A stretch of 64,000 nt of DNA from Marivita sp. (GTDB lineage: Bacteria > Pseudomonadota > Alphaproteobacteria > Rhodobacterales > Rhodobacteraceae): contig NZ_JAIPUT010000004.1 in assembly GCF_020055635.1 (NCBI RefSeq), positions 1 to 64,000 on the forward strand, given 5' to 3'. The translations under genes were made by a program, and so were the position numbers. The notes beneath the pieces are model-generated. The model saw only the letters and a list, made by a program, of their open reading frames with translations. It was not told the origin of the DNA and made no database searches. Positions 37,856 to 47,071 of this stretch are shown here, one piece after another; position 1 is the first letter of the stretch, and every line of letters starts with the position of its first letter.

Positions 37856-37881
37856 TTGCATGATTTACTTTGAATGTGCAA
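37856..37881. promoter_or_regulatory. inverted repeat in the Lrp-hppD divergent promoter
   Basis: TTGCA (37856-37860) and TGCAA (37877-37881) form an inverted repeat with an AT-rich 16-base centre. Short inverted arms around an AT-rich core are typical of Lrp/AsnC sites. It abuts the regulator start and lies 92 bases before hppD. Confidence 0.45.
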
Positions 37882-37972
37882 GTTAACCGCATGTTTTCCG
37901 CCAAGCGCCCTGATATTTGAGCCCGAACTGCACCATCCGTGGCGTATTCTGGCCAAAATCAAGGAGGAAGTT

Positions 37973-39067
37973 ATGGGCCCGTTTCCACATGATGCGCCGA
38001 AGGCGAAGATTACCGAAAAGAACCCCGCCGGAACCGACGGTTTTGAATTCGTCGAGTTCGCCCATCCCGAGCCGGACGCGTTGCGCGACCTGTTCACCAA
38101 GATGGGCTACACCCACACTGCCACCCACAAGACCAAGCAGATCGAGCTTTGGCAGCAGGGCGACATCACATACGTCCTGAACAACGAACCCGGCACCCAC
38201 GCCATGCGCTTTGTCGAGGAGCACGGCCCCTGTGCGCCTTCGATGGGCTGGCGCGTGGTCGATGCGCAGCACGCCTATGATCACGCGGTCAAGCAGGGCG
38301 CGACGCCTTATGACGCTGACGACAAGGCGCTGGACGTTCCGGCGATCGTCGGGATCGGCGGGTCGCTGATCTATTTCATCGACAAGTATTACGAGGAAAA
38401 CCCGTATAATGATGAATTCGACTGGGTGTCCAAGGCCAATCCCGAAGGCGTCGGATTCCATTATCTCGATCACCTGACGCATAACGTGCATCGCGGCAAC
38501 ATGGATGTCTGGTTCAGATTCTACGGCGACATTTTCGGTTTCGAGGAAATCCGCTTCTTTGACATCGAAGGCAAATTCACCGGGCTTCTGAGCCGCGCGC
38601 TGACCTCGCCCTGCGGACGCATCCGCATTCCGATCAACGAGGACCGGGGCGAGACCGGGCAAATCGTCGAGTATCTCAAGCGGTACAAGGGCGAAGGCAT
38701 CCAGCACATCGCCGTCGGTGCGCGCGACATCTACGAGGCGGTGGACGAGATTGCGGATCGGGGGCTGAAATTCATGCCCGCGCCGCCCGACGCCTATTAC
38801 GAGCTGAGCAAGGACCGCGTGGTCGGCCACGAAGAGCCGATCGACCGTATGAAGAAACACGGTATCCTGATCGACGGCGAAGGTGTCGTCGGCGGCGGCG
38901 AGACCCGCATCCTGTTGCAGATCTTCTCGAAAACCGTGATCGGACCGATCTTCTTCGAATTCATCCAGCGGAAGGGCGATGACGGGTTTGGCGAAGGCAA
39001 CTTCAAGGCGCTCTTCGAGAGCATCGAGGCCGATCAGATCGAACGCGGCGTTCTCAAGGCCGGGTAA
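37973..39067 (+). CDS. hppD: 4-hydroxyphenylpyruvate dioxygenase
   Basis: The 364-residue non-haem iron enzyme converts 4-hydroxyphenylpyruvate to homogentisate in tyrosine breakdown. The three iron ligands are in GVGFHYLDHLTHNV (His), GIQHIAVG (His) and IFFEFIQRKGDDGFGEGNF (Glu); the last also contains the family signature. AAGGAGGA precedes ATG 37973. It is divergent from an Lrp/AsnC regulator and is followed by a strong terminator at 39077-39106. The next pathway genes (hmgA, fah) are not in the window. Confidence 0.96.
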   Translation: MGPFPHDAPKAKITEKNPAGTDGFEFVEFAHPEPDALRDLFTKMGYTHTATHKTKQIELWQQGDITYVLNNEPGTHAMRFVEEHGPCAPSMGWRVVDAQHAYDHAVKQGATPYDADDKALDVPAIVGIGGSLIYFIDKYYEENPYNDEFDWVSKANPEGVGFHYLDHLTHNVHRGNMDVWFRFYGDIFGFEEIRFFDIEGKFTGLLSRALTSPCGRIRIPINEDRGETGQIVEYLKRYKGEGIQHIAVGARDIYEAVDEIADRGLKFMPAPPDAYYELSKDRVVGHEEPIDRMKKHGILIDGEGVVGGGETRILLQIFSKTVIGPIFFEFIQRKGDDGFGEGNFKALFESIEADQIERGVLKAG

Positions 39068-39076
39068 GGAAACTTG

Positions 39077-39106
39077 GGCAGGCAAGGTATCTTGCCTGCC
39101 TTTTTT
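39077..39106 (+). terminator. intrinsic terminator of hppD
   Basis: A perfect 10-bp stem, GGCAGGCAAG (39077-39086) with CTTGCCTGCC (39091-39100), encloses a GTAT loop and is followed by six T residues (39101-39106), ten bases after the hppD stop. Confidence 0.93.
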
Positions 39107-39141
39107 CAGGCCTGCCTGTTTCAGGCCGCACCGCTTTTTGT

Positions 39142-40539
39142 CTAGCCGTCGGTCAGCGCACCGTTGACCCATTCGCCCGTGGCTTCTTCGCCGGACGCAT
39201 AGCGCATGGTGCCGGTTCCCTGACGTTTTCCGTCAAGGAACATGCCCTCGTAGACATCGCCGTTGGCATAGGTCGCGGTGCCCTGACCGCTGATCTCGCC
39301 CTCCTGCCATGCCCCGGTATAGGTGAACCCGTCAGCCATCGTGATGGTGCCTTCGCCGTGCCGCTGCCCGTCGCGGAACTCTCCGACATAGACGGTGCCA
39401 TCGGTATAGGTCGCGGTGCCTTGCCCGTGACGCTGACCATCCTGCCATTCGCCTTCATACCTGTAGCCATCGGGATAGGTCATGGTGCCGACCCCGTGGT
39501 TGCGGGCGTTCTTGAACGCGCCTTCATAGACAAGCCCGTTGGCATAGACCGCACGGCCCTCGCCATCGATCACGCCATCGTCCCAGGCCCCTTCATAGGT
39601 CGACCCGTCCGGATAGGTGATCTTTCCTTCGCCATTCGCCAGGTCGCCCCGGAATTCACCCACATAGACCGAGCCATCGGGATAGGTGACCTTGCCCTGT
39701 CCTTCGATCTGGCCGGCGACCCAGGCGCCTTCGTAGCGATAGCCGTCCGTGCCAATGAACGTGCCCTGTCCGTGACGCAGGTCGTCCTGGAATTCACCTT
39801 CGTAGATGTCGCCATTGGCATAGCTGACCTTGCCTTGCCCATCACGTCGGCCCGCGACCAGTTCGCCTTCGTAGACATCGCCGTTGGACTGGGTCAGCGT
39901 GCCGACCCCGTCGATCTGGCCGTCTTTCCACATGCCGTCATAGATCAGCCCGTCCGGCATGGTCAGCTTGCCCTGACCCTCCCGGTCGCCATCGGCAACG
40001 CGGCCCTCGTAGACCGACCCGTCCGGATAGGTGATCGTCCCGTTGCCTTCCTTGACGCCGTTGACCCAGTCGCCCTCGTAGACATATCCGCCAGGGCTTT
40101 GCATGGTGCCGCGACCATGGTGCAGCGCGTTGCGGAAACTGCCCTCGTAACGCACGCCATTGGCATAGAGCGCCACGCCCTGCCCGGTGATCTTGCCGTC
40201 AAGCCATGAGCCTTCATAGGTCGACCCGTCGGCAAAGACGATCTTGCCGATCCCCTCGGGCTTGCCCTTGGCGAACTGGCCCTCGTAGACCGATCCGTTG
40301 GGAAAGCGGGCGACACCGTCGCCGCGGATCTCGCCATCGACCCAGTCGCCGGTATATTCGTAGCCGTTTGGCAGACGGTAGGTGCCGGTGCCGTGCTGCA
40401 ACCCGTTCAGGAATGTGCCTTCATAGACGCCACCGTCGTCATATTGCTTGGTCTGGACCTCGTCGTCCTGCGCCTGTGCCATGTGCGCGATCGCCAGCGC
40501 GGCGGCTGCGCCCAGCATGACTGTCTTGCCCGGTCTCAT
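39142..40539 (-). CDS. exported MORN-repeat protein (18 repeats of 23 residues)
   Basis: A 465-residue protein: signal peptide ending at AQA near residue 24, a short acidic linker, then 18 consecutive 23-residue MORN repeats of the form GxxYEGxWxxGxxxGxGxxxxxx and a partial nineteenth. Repeats are in perfect register with no insertions, predicting one long beta-hairpin ladder in the periplasm or on the surface. MORN repeats bind lipids in some eukaryotic proteins; bacterial roles are poorly defined. ATG 40539 is chosen because it gives a normal signal peptide; 59 further in-frame codons upstream overlap the nadE promoter region. Divergent from nadE. Confidence 0.85.
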   Translation of the reverse strand: MRPGKTVMLGAAAALAIAHMAQAQDDEVQTKQYDDGGVYEGTFLNGLQHGTGTYRLPNGYEYTGDWVDGEIRGDGVARFPNGSVYEGQFAKGKPEGIGKIVFADGSTYEGSWLDGKITGQGVALYANGVRYEGSFRNALHHGRGTMQSPGGYVYEGDWVNGVKEGNGTITYPDGSVYEGRVADGDREGQGKLTMPDGLIYDGMWKDGQIDGVGTLTQSNGDVYEGELVAGRRDGQGKVSYANGDIYEGEFQDDLRHGQGTFIGTDGYRYEGAWVAGQIEGQGKVTYPDGSVYVGEFRGDLANGEGKITYPDGSTYEGAWDDGVIDGEGRAVYANGLVYEGAFKNARNHGVGTMTYPDGYRYEGEWQDGQRHGQGTATYTDGTVYVGEFRDGQRHGEGTITMADGFTYTGAWQEGEISGQGTATYANGDVYEGMFLDGKRQGTGTMRYASGEEATGEWVNGALTDG

Positions 40540-40693
40540 CTGTTTGTTGCCCCACTCATGTCGGTTGCCATGGCCCTGTGTCCGAAACCTAAGCGAGCCG
40601 GCGGGGTCAGACAATGTCTTATCCGACAAGATGCTTTCCCTCACGTGGCGTTCTGCTATGTCACCGGCGATATCGGGAAAGGGAGACGGCCCC

Positions 40694-42355
40694 ATGGCGG
40701 ACCGGTTTCGCATCACACTGGCTCAGCTGAACCCCACCGTGGGCGACGTTGCAGGCAATGCCGCCAAGGCGCGCGCCGCATGGGAGCAGGGCAAGGCGGC
40801 AGGCGCGGATCTGGTGGCGCTGCCCGAGATGTTCCTCACCGGCTACCAGGCCCAGGACCTGATCATGAAACCGGCGTTCGTCGCGGCGGTGCGGGCCGAA
40901 CTGGCAGCCTTGGCCGAAGCCTGCGCCGACGGGCCTGCACTGTCCATCGGTGGGCCCGCCGTGGGCGAGGATCTCAAGCTGCACAACAGCTATTTCGTGC
41001 TTCAGGGCGGCAAGGTCGCGTCTGAGGTGCACAAGTATTTCCTGCCGAATTACAACGTGTTCGACGAAGTTCGGCATTTTTCGCGCGATCTGATGCAGGG
41101 GCCCGTTGCGGTCAATGGCGTGCGCATCGGCATGCCGATCTGCGAAGACGCATGGTATCCCGACGTGGTCGAGGCGCAGGAGGAAAGCGGGGCGGAGTTC
41201 CTGCTTGTGCCGAACGGGTCACCCTATTTCCGCAACAAGTACGAGACCCGGCTGAACCACATGGTGAGCCGCGTGGTCGAAAGCGGTTTGCCGCTTGTCT
41301 ATCTGAACATGGTCGGCGGTCAGGACGATCAGGTCTTCGATGGCGGGTCATTTGCACTCAACCCCGGAGGCGCGATCGCAGTGCAGCTGCCGGTCTTCGA
41401 CGAGGTGATCAGCCATATCGACCTGACCCGCGAGGAGGCGGGATGGCGCGTCGTGCAAGGCGATTTCACGCAGCATCCGGGCGACATGGAGCAGGATTAC
41501 CGCGTCATGGTCGAGGCGCTGCGCGACTACATGCGCAAGACCGGGTTCCGGCAGGTGCTGCTGGGCCTGTCCGGCGGCATCGACAGCGCCATCGTCGCCA
41601 CCATCGCGGTGGATGCGCTTGGGGCCGAGAATGTCCGCTGCGTGATGCTGCCCTCGGAATACACATCGCAGGGATCATTGGACGATGCCAAGGCCGTGGC
41701 GAAAAACCTTGGCTGCCGGTACGACTTTCTGCCAATCGGCAAAACCCGCGACGCGGTGACCGAAACCCTTGCGCCCCTGTTCGAAGGCACCCAGCCCGAC
41801 CTGACCGAGGAAAACATCCAGTCCCGCATCCGCGGTCTGCTGCTGATGGCGCTGTCGAACAAGTTCGGCGAGATGCTGCTGACCACCGGCAACAAGTCCG
41901 AGGTCGCGGTGGGCTATGCCACGATCTATGGCGACATGGCGGGCGGCTACAACCCGATCAAGGACATGTACAAGACCCGCGTGTTCGACGCCTGCCGCTG
42001 GCGCAATGCCCATCACCGCGACTGGATGATGGGGCCGGAAGGGGCCGTGATCCCCGAGGCGATCATCACCAAGCCACCCTCGGCCGAACTGCGCGCGGAT
42101 CAGAAGGACAGCGACTCGCTGCCCGACTACCCGGTGCTTGACGCTATCCTGCACATCCTTGTCGACGAGGACGGCTCCATCGCGGATTGCGTCGCAGCAG
42201 GCTATGACCGCGCCGACGCCAAGCGCATCGAGCACCTGCTCTACATCAGCGAATACAAGCGGTTCCAGTCGGCACCGGGACCAAGACTGTCGAACCGGGC
42301 GTTCTGGCTGGATCGCCGATATCCCATCGTGAACCGCTGGCGCGATCCGGGCTGA
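40694..42355 (+). CDS. nadE: glutamine-dependent NAD(+) synthetase
   Basis: A 553-residue two-domain enzyme that amidates deamido-NAD. The nitrilase-type glutaminase domain (residues 1-250) has the triad in LPEMFLTGYQ (Glu), HKYFLPNYNVFDE (Lys) and MPICEDAW (Cys). The synthetase domain (280-553) has the ATP loop LLGLSGGIDSAIVA and TGNKSEVAVGYATIYGDMAGG. GGGAGA precedes ATG 40694. The glycosyltransferase gene follows after four bases, so they may share a transcript. Confidence 0.95.
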   Translation: MADRFRITLAQLNPTVGDVAGNAAKARAAWEQGKAAGADLVALPEMFLTGYQAQDLIMKPAFVAAVRAELAALAEACADGPALSIGGPAVGEDLKLHNSYFVLQGGKVASEVHKYFLPNYNVFDEVRHFSRDLMQGPVAVNGVRIGMPICEDAWYPDVVEAQEESGAEFLLVPNGSPYFRNKYETRLNHMVSRVVESGLPLVYLNMVGGQDDQVFDGGSFALNPGGAIAVQLPVFDEVISHIDLTREEAGWRVVQGDFTQHPGDMEQDYRVMVEALRDYMRKTGFRQVLLGLSGGIDSAIVATIAVDALGAENVRCVMLPSEYTSQGSLDDAKAVAKNLGCRYDFLPIGKTRDAVTETLAPLFEGTQPDLTEENIQSRIRGLLLMALSNKFGEMLLTTGNKSEVAVGYATIYGDMAGGYNPIKDMYKTRVFDACRWRNAHHRDWMMGPEGAVIPEAIITKPPSAELRADQKDSDSLPDYPVLDAILHILVDEDGSIADCVAAGYDRADAKRIEHLLYISEYKRFQSAPGPRLSNRAFWLDRRYPIVNRWRDPG

Positions 42356-42359
42356 CGCG

Positions 42360-43391
42360 ATGGCCTCGATCCTGTTCGTCGTTCCCCGGTTTCACACCAA
42401 CCTGTTCTTCGCCACCAAGGCACTGATCGAGGCGGGACATCGCGTTGCAGTGTTTGCCGAAACGACGTCCCGGATCGAGGACCACAGCCATGTCGCGCCG
42501 GAAGTCTTCGGCACCGCGCCCGATGCCGCCCGCTTGCGCAGCGCGCTGGCCGAATTGCAGCCCGACCTGATCTTTGCGCGCTACCCGTCAAAGCTGTCGA
42601 AGGCCATTCACGTGGCGGCGCGCAAGGCCCGGTTGCGCATCCTGTCTTACGACCAGCGGCCCCTGACGCAGCGGCGGGGTCTGAAAAAGCGGCTGTCCTA
42701 TGCGCTGGAACAGCGCGCCTGGGAACGGATCACCCCGGTGCGCGGGCTGGATGCCGAGGCACCGACCGATCCGGCGGCCCATTACCTGCCCTGGCCGATC
42801 GAGGAACTTCCGGTGCCGCGTGACACCTATCGTGACATGGCCGGGGAGCCGGTGCGCATCTTGTGCGTGGGCAAGCTGGCGCAGGTGCGCAAGCGGCAGG
42901 ACGCGGTGATCGACGCGATGCAGAGCTTGCCCGGTGGCGCGACGCTGACGCTGGTCGGAGCAACGGACCGCGACATCAGCGGTGCCGACGAGGCGCATCT
43001 TGCCCGGTTGCAGAAGGCGGTGGCGGATCATCCCTGGATCACGCTGCAATCGGATGTGAGCTATGGAGACATGCCCGCCCTGTTCGCCGCGCATCATGTC
43101 TGCGTCTTGCCGTCTGTTCACGAAACGCTGGGCTGGGCCCCGATCGAGGCGATGGCCTATGGCACGATCCCCGTCATCTCGGAAGGGGCGGGCAGCGCGG
43201 GTTACATCACTTCGGGGCAGAACGGGTTCCGGGTGGACCTGTCGGACGAAGGCGCGCTGCGGGATCGGCTGTCGGCGCTTGTCGGTGATCCGGCCCTGCG
43301 CCTGCGCCTGTCGTCCGGCGCGCGTCGGACGGCGCAGAACGATCTTTCGCCGGAGGTGTTCGTGTCGAGGGTCGCGGCGCTTCTGGCCTGA
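42360..43391 (+). CDS. glycosyltransferase family 4 protein
   Basis: A 343-residue GT-B glycosyltransferase. The amino domain opens ILFVVPRFHTNLFFATKALIEAG. The carboxyl domain has RILCVGKLAQVRKRQDAVIDAM and the nucleotide-sugar motif SVHETLGWAPIEAMAYG with its conserved glutamates. Acceptor and sugar are unknown; lipopolysaccharide or exopolysaccharide synthesis is likely in general terms. It begins four bases after nadE and ends 13 bases from the convergent zincin gene. Confidence 0.85.
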   Translation: MASILFVVPRFHTNLFFATKALIEAGHRVAVFAETTSRIEDHSHVAPEVFGTAPDAARLRSALAELQPDLIFARYPSKLSKAIHVAARKARLRILSYDQRPLTQRRGLKKRLSYALEQRAWERITPVRGLDAEAPTDPAAHYLPWPIEELPVPRDTYRDMAGEPVRILCVGKLAQVRKRQDAVIDAMQSLPGGATLTLVGATDRDISGADEAHLARLQKAVADHPWITLQSDVSYGDMPALFAAHHVCVLPSVHETLGWAPIEAMAYGTIPVISEGAGSAGYITSGQNGFRVDLSDEGALRDRLSALVGDPALRLRLSSGARRTAQNDLSPEVFVSRVAALLA

Positions 43392-43404
43392 GCAACAGGC
43401 GGGT

Positions 43405-43797
43405 CTACCGCCACCACTCGTCGATTTCCGCGATTTCCTCGTCGGTCCAGCCGAAATGATGCGCGATTTCATGCACCACGATATGTCCCACGAGATCCTC
43501 GAGCGTTTCATTGCCACGCTCGCGCCACTCGGCAAGGATCGGTTCGGCAAAAAGCCAGACCCGATCCGGGAAAGGGGCAGGGTCGGCGTTCGATTTTTCC
43601 GGCAGCGGAATACCCTCGTAAAGCCCGGTCAGTTCGAGCCGGTCGTCGATCTGCAACTCGGCAAGGATGCGCTTGGGAGGCCAGTCGACGACGTCCAGCA
43701 GGACATCCCTGCTCAGGTCTCGAAACGGTTTCGGCAGGGTCGCCAGCGCCTTTTCGGCGTAGCGCAGGATGTCGTCGATATCGGTGTCCGCGTTCAT
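43405..43797 (-). CDS. small zincin-type metallopeptidase-family protein
   Basis: A 130-residue protein with the zinc-protease motif HEIAHHFG near the carboxyl end (residues 108-115) and a conserved acidic tail, DEEIAEIDEWW. It belongs to the minimal zincin family found in many bacteria, often called the DUF1025/metallopeptidase family. Whether it is a protease in vivo is not known. ATG 43797 is chosen because upstream in-frame codons lie in the divergent gltX promoter region. Confidence 0.82.
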   Translation of the reverse strand: MNADTDIDDILRYAEKALATLPKPFRDLSRDVLLDVVDWPPKRILAELQIDDRLELTGLYEGIPLPEKSNADPAPFPDRVWLFAEPILAEWRERGNETLEDLVGHIVVHEIAHHFGWTDEEIAEIDEWWR

Positions 43798-43904
43798 GCG
43801 CGTATCAGCACGGCAGCGGTGCCCGGCGTCAAGCGATGAATGCCTGCGCCACTCGACAAAGGCGGCGTCTTGTGGGAAAGCGCAGGCCAACAGGAGGCAC
43901 CCTC

Positions 43905-45242
43905 ATGACAACCACCCGCTTTGCGCCGTCGCCCACCGGCTACATCCATGTCGGCAACCTGCGCACCGCCTTGTTCAACCACCTGATTGCCCGCAAGTCG
44001 GGCGGCACCTTCATCCTGCGGATAGACGACACCGATCCCGAACGGTCGAAGGAAGAATATGTCGATGCGATCAAGCGCGACCTGGAATGGCTGGGCCTGA
44101 CATGGGACCGGGTCGAACGGCAGTCCGAACGGCTGGATCAGTACCATGCGGCAGCCGACAAGCTGCGCGAGATGGGGCGGTTCTACGAGGCGTTCGAGAC
44201 TCCGACCGAACTGGACCTCAAGCGCAAGAAGCAGCTCAACATGGGCAAGCCGCCGGTCTATGACCGCGCCGCGCTGGCGCTGTCGGATGACGACAAGGCG
44301 AAGCTGCGCGAAGAGCGCGGTCCCGGGGTCTGGCGTTTCAAGCTCGATCAGGAGCGGATCGAGTGGACCGACGGCATCCTTGGCGACATCTCGATCGACG
44401 CCGCCAGTGTCAGTGACCCGGTGCTGATCCGGGCCGACGGGCAGATCCTTTACACGCTGGCATCGGTCGTGGACGATACCGAGATGGGTGTGACCCACGT
44501 GGTGCGCGGGTCGGATCACGTGACCAACACCGCGACGCAGATCCAGATCATCCGCGCGCTGGGCGGCACCGTGCCGTCCTTTGCGCACCATTCGCTGCTG
44601 ACCGGACCGCAGGGCGAGTCGCTGTCCAAGCGTCTTGGCACGCTGGCGCTGCGCGATCTGCGCGAACAGGGGGTGGAGCCGGAGGCGCTGCTGAGCCTGA
44701 TGGCGCGGCTGGGGTCGTCGCAGCCGGTGGAATTGCGCCTGACGCTGGACGAGATCGCCGATGGCTTCGACCTGAGCCAGTTCGGGTCAGCCCCGACCAA
44801 GTTCGATTTCGAAGACCTGTTCCCGCTGACCGCGCGCAAGCTGCATGCGCTGGACTACGGCGTGATGAAGGACGATCTGACCGCCCTGGGCGTGCCCGAG
44901 GACAAGGCCGAGGCATTCTGGACCGTGGCGCGCGAGAACATCACCACGCGGCATGACATCGCCGCCTGGTGGGACTTGTGCGCCAACGGGGCCGAGCCGA
45001 TGGTTGCCGACGAAGACGCAGAGTTCATCGCCGAAGCCATGGCGCTGTTGCCCGAAGGGCCGCTTGGCCCTGACGCATGGGGCAACTGGACCAACGCGGT
45101 GAAAGAGGCGACAGGCCGGAAGGGCAAGGGCCTGTTCATGCCGCTGCGCAAGGCGCTGACCGGGCAGGAGCGGGGGCCGGAAATGGCCGATCTGCTGCCG
45201 CTCTTGCAAACCATCCCGGCGCGAAAGCTGGCGAAAAGCTAG
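43905..45242 (+). CDS. gltX: glutamyl-tRNA synthetase
   Basis: A 445-residue class I aminoacyl-tRNA synthetase that charges tRNA with glutamate. The HIGH-type motif is in FAPSPTGYIHVGNLRTAL, and the KMSKS-type motif is SLSKRLG near residue 245. Many alphaproteobacteria carry two GluRS genes, one of which charges tRNA-Gln for later amidation; which type this is cannot be told without comparison. CAGGAGG precedes ATG 43905. Its TAG stop shares a CTAG with the stop of the convergent DUF2254 gene. Confidence 0.93.
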   Translation: MTTTRFAPSPTGYIHVGNLRTALFNHLIARKSGGTFILRIDDTDPERSKEEYVDAIKRDLEWLGLTWDRVERQSERLDQYHAAADKLREMGRFYEAFETPTELDLKRKKQLNMGKPPVYDRAALALSDDDKAKLREERGPGVWRFKLDQERIEWTDGILGDISIDAASVSDPVLIRADGQILYTLASVVDDTEMGVTHVVRGSDHVTNTATQIQIIRALGGTVPSFAHHSLLTGPQGESLSKRLGTLALRDLREQGVEPEALLSLMARLGSSQPVELRLTLDEIADGFDLSQFGSAPTKFDFEDLFPLTARKLHALDYGVMKDDLTALGVPEDKAEAFWTVARENITTRHDIAAWWDLCANGAEPMVADEDAEFIAEAMALLPEGPLGPDAWGNWTNAVKEATGRKGKGLFMPLRKALTGQERGPEMADLLPLLQTIPARKLAKS

Positions 45243-46486
45243 GTTTCCTTCGCCTTCCGGCGCAGCGTTTCGGCCGCTTTCGGGTCCTCGATCCGGCGGT
45301 CGATGATGCCGATCGCAGTCTCGTGTATGGCCAGGGCGGCTTTGGCCAGTTCGGGCCAGTCGCTCTGGCTCAGCCGGTTCGTGGCCTTGAGCACCTGGGC
45401 CATCACGTCGAACCTGTCACCGCCATCCTGCATCAGCGTGGCGTAGCCGTCCTGCATCAGGTCCGCCGGCGACACGGTGCCGATGATCACGCGATCGAAC
45501 AGGGTTTGCGGCGCGCGGTCGGGGTCACTCATGCATCGGCCCAGGTTCCACAGGATGCGTTCGATCCGGTGGATCACGTCGATGGCCGTGCCGGGATCGT
45601 TTACGCCCGGTGACAGCGCGCGCGATGCGACCTCGGACAGAATGACGAGGCCGAAGCGGGCATCCTGTTCGACGGTGCGTTCATCGCCCAGGGTGAAATT
45701 GTCGATCAGCGTTTCCGTATCGCAATCGCCTTTGAAATAGGCAAGCGGCGTGCCGGTGTTGACCCAGCGCCCGGGAGGCGCGACGATCCAGATCGTTCCA
45801 TCCCCCTTTTCAAGCGCATCGTTCAGGGAGGACAGGCTGATGAACTGGACGTAGCCTGTCGTGACTGCCAGAAGAGGCTTGGAATCGTCAGGCGCGCGGG
45901 ACGCATCGTCGGCGGGTGTCGCACCCAGGTTTGGCACCGTCGCCAGCCGTTCAAGCGGCGGCGTGGCCGACGCCTCGACGACGTTGAGCGTGTGATGCAG
46001 GCTGCCCAGCTGGCTCAGATGTGCAATCCAGCGCAGGATCGCGATGACGATCAGCAGGATGCACAGCATCGTCAGGCCGAAGATCAGGACGGCGGCGGAT
46101 GCGCCATAGACCCCGGCGCGGAACATGACGATCGAGACCAGCGAGAACAGGAACGCGCCGACGAAAACGGACATCACGTTGAGCGTCGTCATGTCTTGCA
46201 TCAGCAGACGGTAGACCCGCGGCGTGGCCTGTCCGGCGGCGGCGCGAAAGGCCTGCACCATGATGCCCAGCGAAAAGGTCGTCACCGCCAGCATCGACGA
46301 CGCAAGGATGTTGAGGATCGGCAGCACCGCCTCCCGAGAGAACCGCTCGACCATCCAGTGAGGAAGCGACCGGTCCAGCAGCGGCGCGAACAGCGCCACC
46401 AGAAGCGCGGACAGGCCGAAGGCCGAAATCCGGATGCCCGGCCGCCGCCACATCCGCGTGATCCACAGCCAGACGCGTTCGCGCAT
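45239..46486 (-). CDS. DUF2254 membrane protein
   Basis: A 415-residue inner-membrane protein of the DUF2254 family. Four hydrophobic helices (about residues 20-38, 55-80, 100-125 and 130-155) are followed by a soluble domain with LAVTTGYVQFISLSSLNDA and ILSEVASRALSPGVNDPGTA, both typical of the family. The function is unknown. It starts at an ATG that overlaps the stop of the cyclotransferase-like gene (TGATG), so they are coupled. Its end overlaps gltX by four bases. Confidence 0.85.
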   Translation of the reverse strand: MRERVWLWITRMWRRPGIRISAFGLSALLVALFAPLLDRSLPHWMVERFSREAVLPILNILASSMLAVTTFSLGIMVQAFRAAAGQATPRVYRLLMQDMTTLNVMSVFVGAFLFSLVSIVMFRAGVYGASAAVLIFGLTMLCILLIVIAILRWIAHLSQLGSLHHTLNVVEASATPPLERLATVPNLGATPADDASRAPDDSKPLLAVTTGYVQFISLSSLNDALEKGDGTIWIVAPPGRWVNTGTPLAYFKGDCDTETLIDNFTLGDERTVEQDARFGLVILSEVASRALSPGVNDPGTAIDVIHRIERILWNLGRCMSDPDRAPQTLFDRVIIGTVSPADLMQDGYATLMQDGGDRFDVMAQVLKATNRLSQSDWPELAKAALAIHETAIGIIDRRIEDPKAAETLRRKAKET

Positions 46487-47049
46487 CAGGCAAAGACCTT
46501 GGCGCGCACGCGCAGCAGCAGGTCATCGACGCACTCGCGTTCGGCCTTGGTGAGCGTCTGTGCGCGCGGGTAGACCGGTGCCGCGCGATCGTTGCGCACA
46601 GGAGTGTCCCAGCCTTCGGTCGTATCGACGAACCGTGCCGCACCGGCCTCTCCGAATTCGCGCAGATAGCCTTGCAGCACCGCGTCGACATAGCTGAGCA
46701 GGATCGGGTGATCGCTGTCGGGACGAAACGCGTTCTCGGGCGCGATGGCGTAGATCGAGATATCGCGCACATCCGTGGCCGGATGACGGACGTCGTCTGT
46801 CACGGCGATACGGTCGTAGGAATATTCGCGCGCATCCAGCGCCACCCAGTCGTCATTCGGCACCGGCGCGATCACGCCCTCGATCTCGGCGGTGGTGTCG
46901 GCGATCACCGACAGGAATGCCGCCGGGCGATGCGCGGCGCGCCGCCAGATACGTCGCCAGCCGGTGATCCGCGACGGATGAACCGGCGTGAAATCATGGG
47001 TGTTTCGGTTCACGAGCGAACCGTAGCCGAAGAAATGCGGGTGTTTCAC
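46486..47049 (-). CDS. gamma-glutamylcyclotransferase-fold protein
   Basis: A 187-residue protein with the GGCT-fold signature FFGYGSLVNRNTH near the amino end and a conserved acidic residue region DAREYSYDRIAV. The family releases 5-oxoproline from gamma-glutamyl compounds or degrades glutathione. I take GTG 47049 as start because a TTG start at 47085 would overlap the FnrL-type box exactly. The start remains uncertain. It is divergent from the nsrR-like gene and overlaps the DUF2254 gene start. Confidence 0.8.
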   Translation of the reverse strand: MKHPHFFGYGSLVNRNTHDFTPVHPSRITGWRRIWRRAAHRPAAFLSVIADTTAEIEGVIAPVPNDDWVALDAREYSYDRIAVTDDVRHPATDVRDISIYAIAPENAFRPDSDHPILLSYVDAVLQGYLREFGEAGAARFVDTTEGWDTPVRNDRAAPVYPRAQTLTKAERECVDDLLLRVRAKVFA

Positions 47050-47071
47050 GGGGTGAACTGCTCTTGTCTGG

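Noticed and set aside
39200-40480. Regular 69-bp repeats considered as a CRISPR-like or satellite array
   Set aside because: The period is a multiple of three, the repeats code for 23-residue MORN units, and there are no unique spacers between identical repeats.
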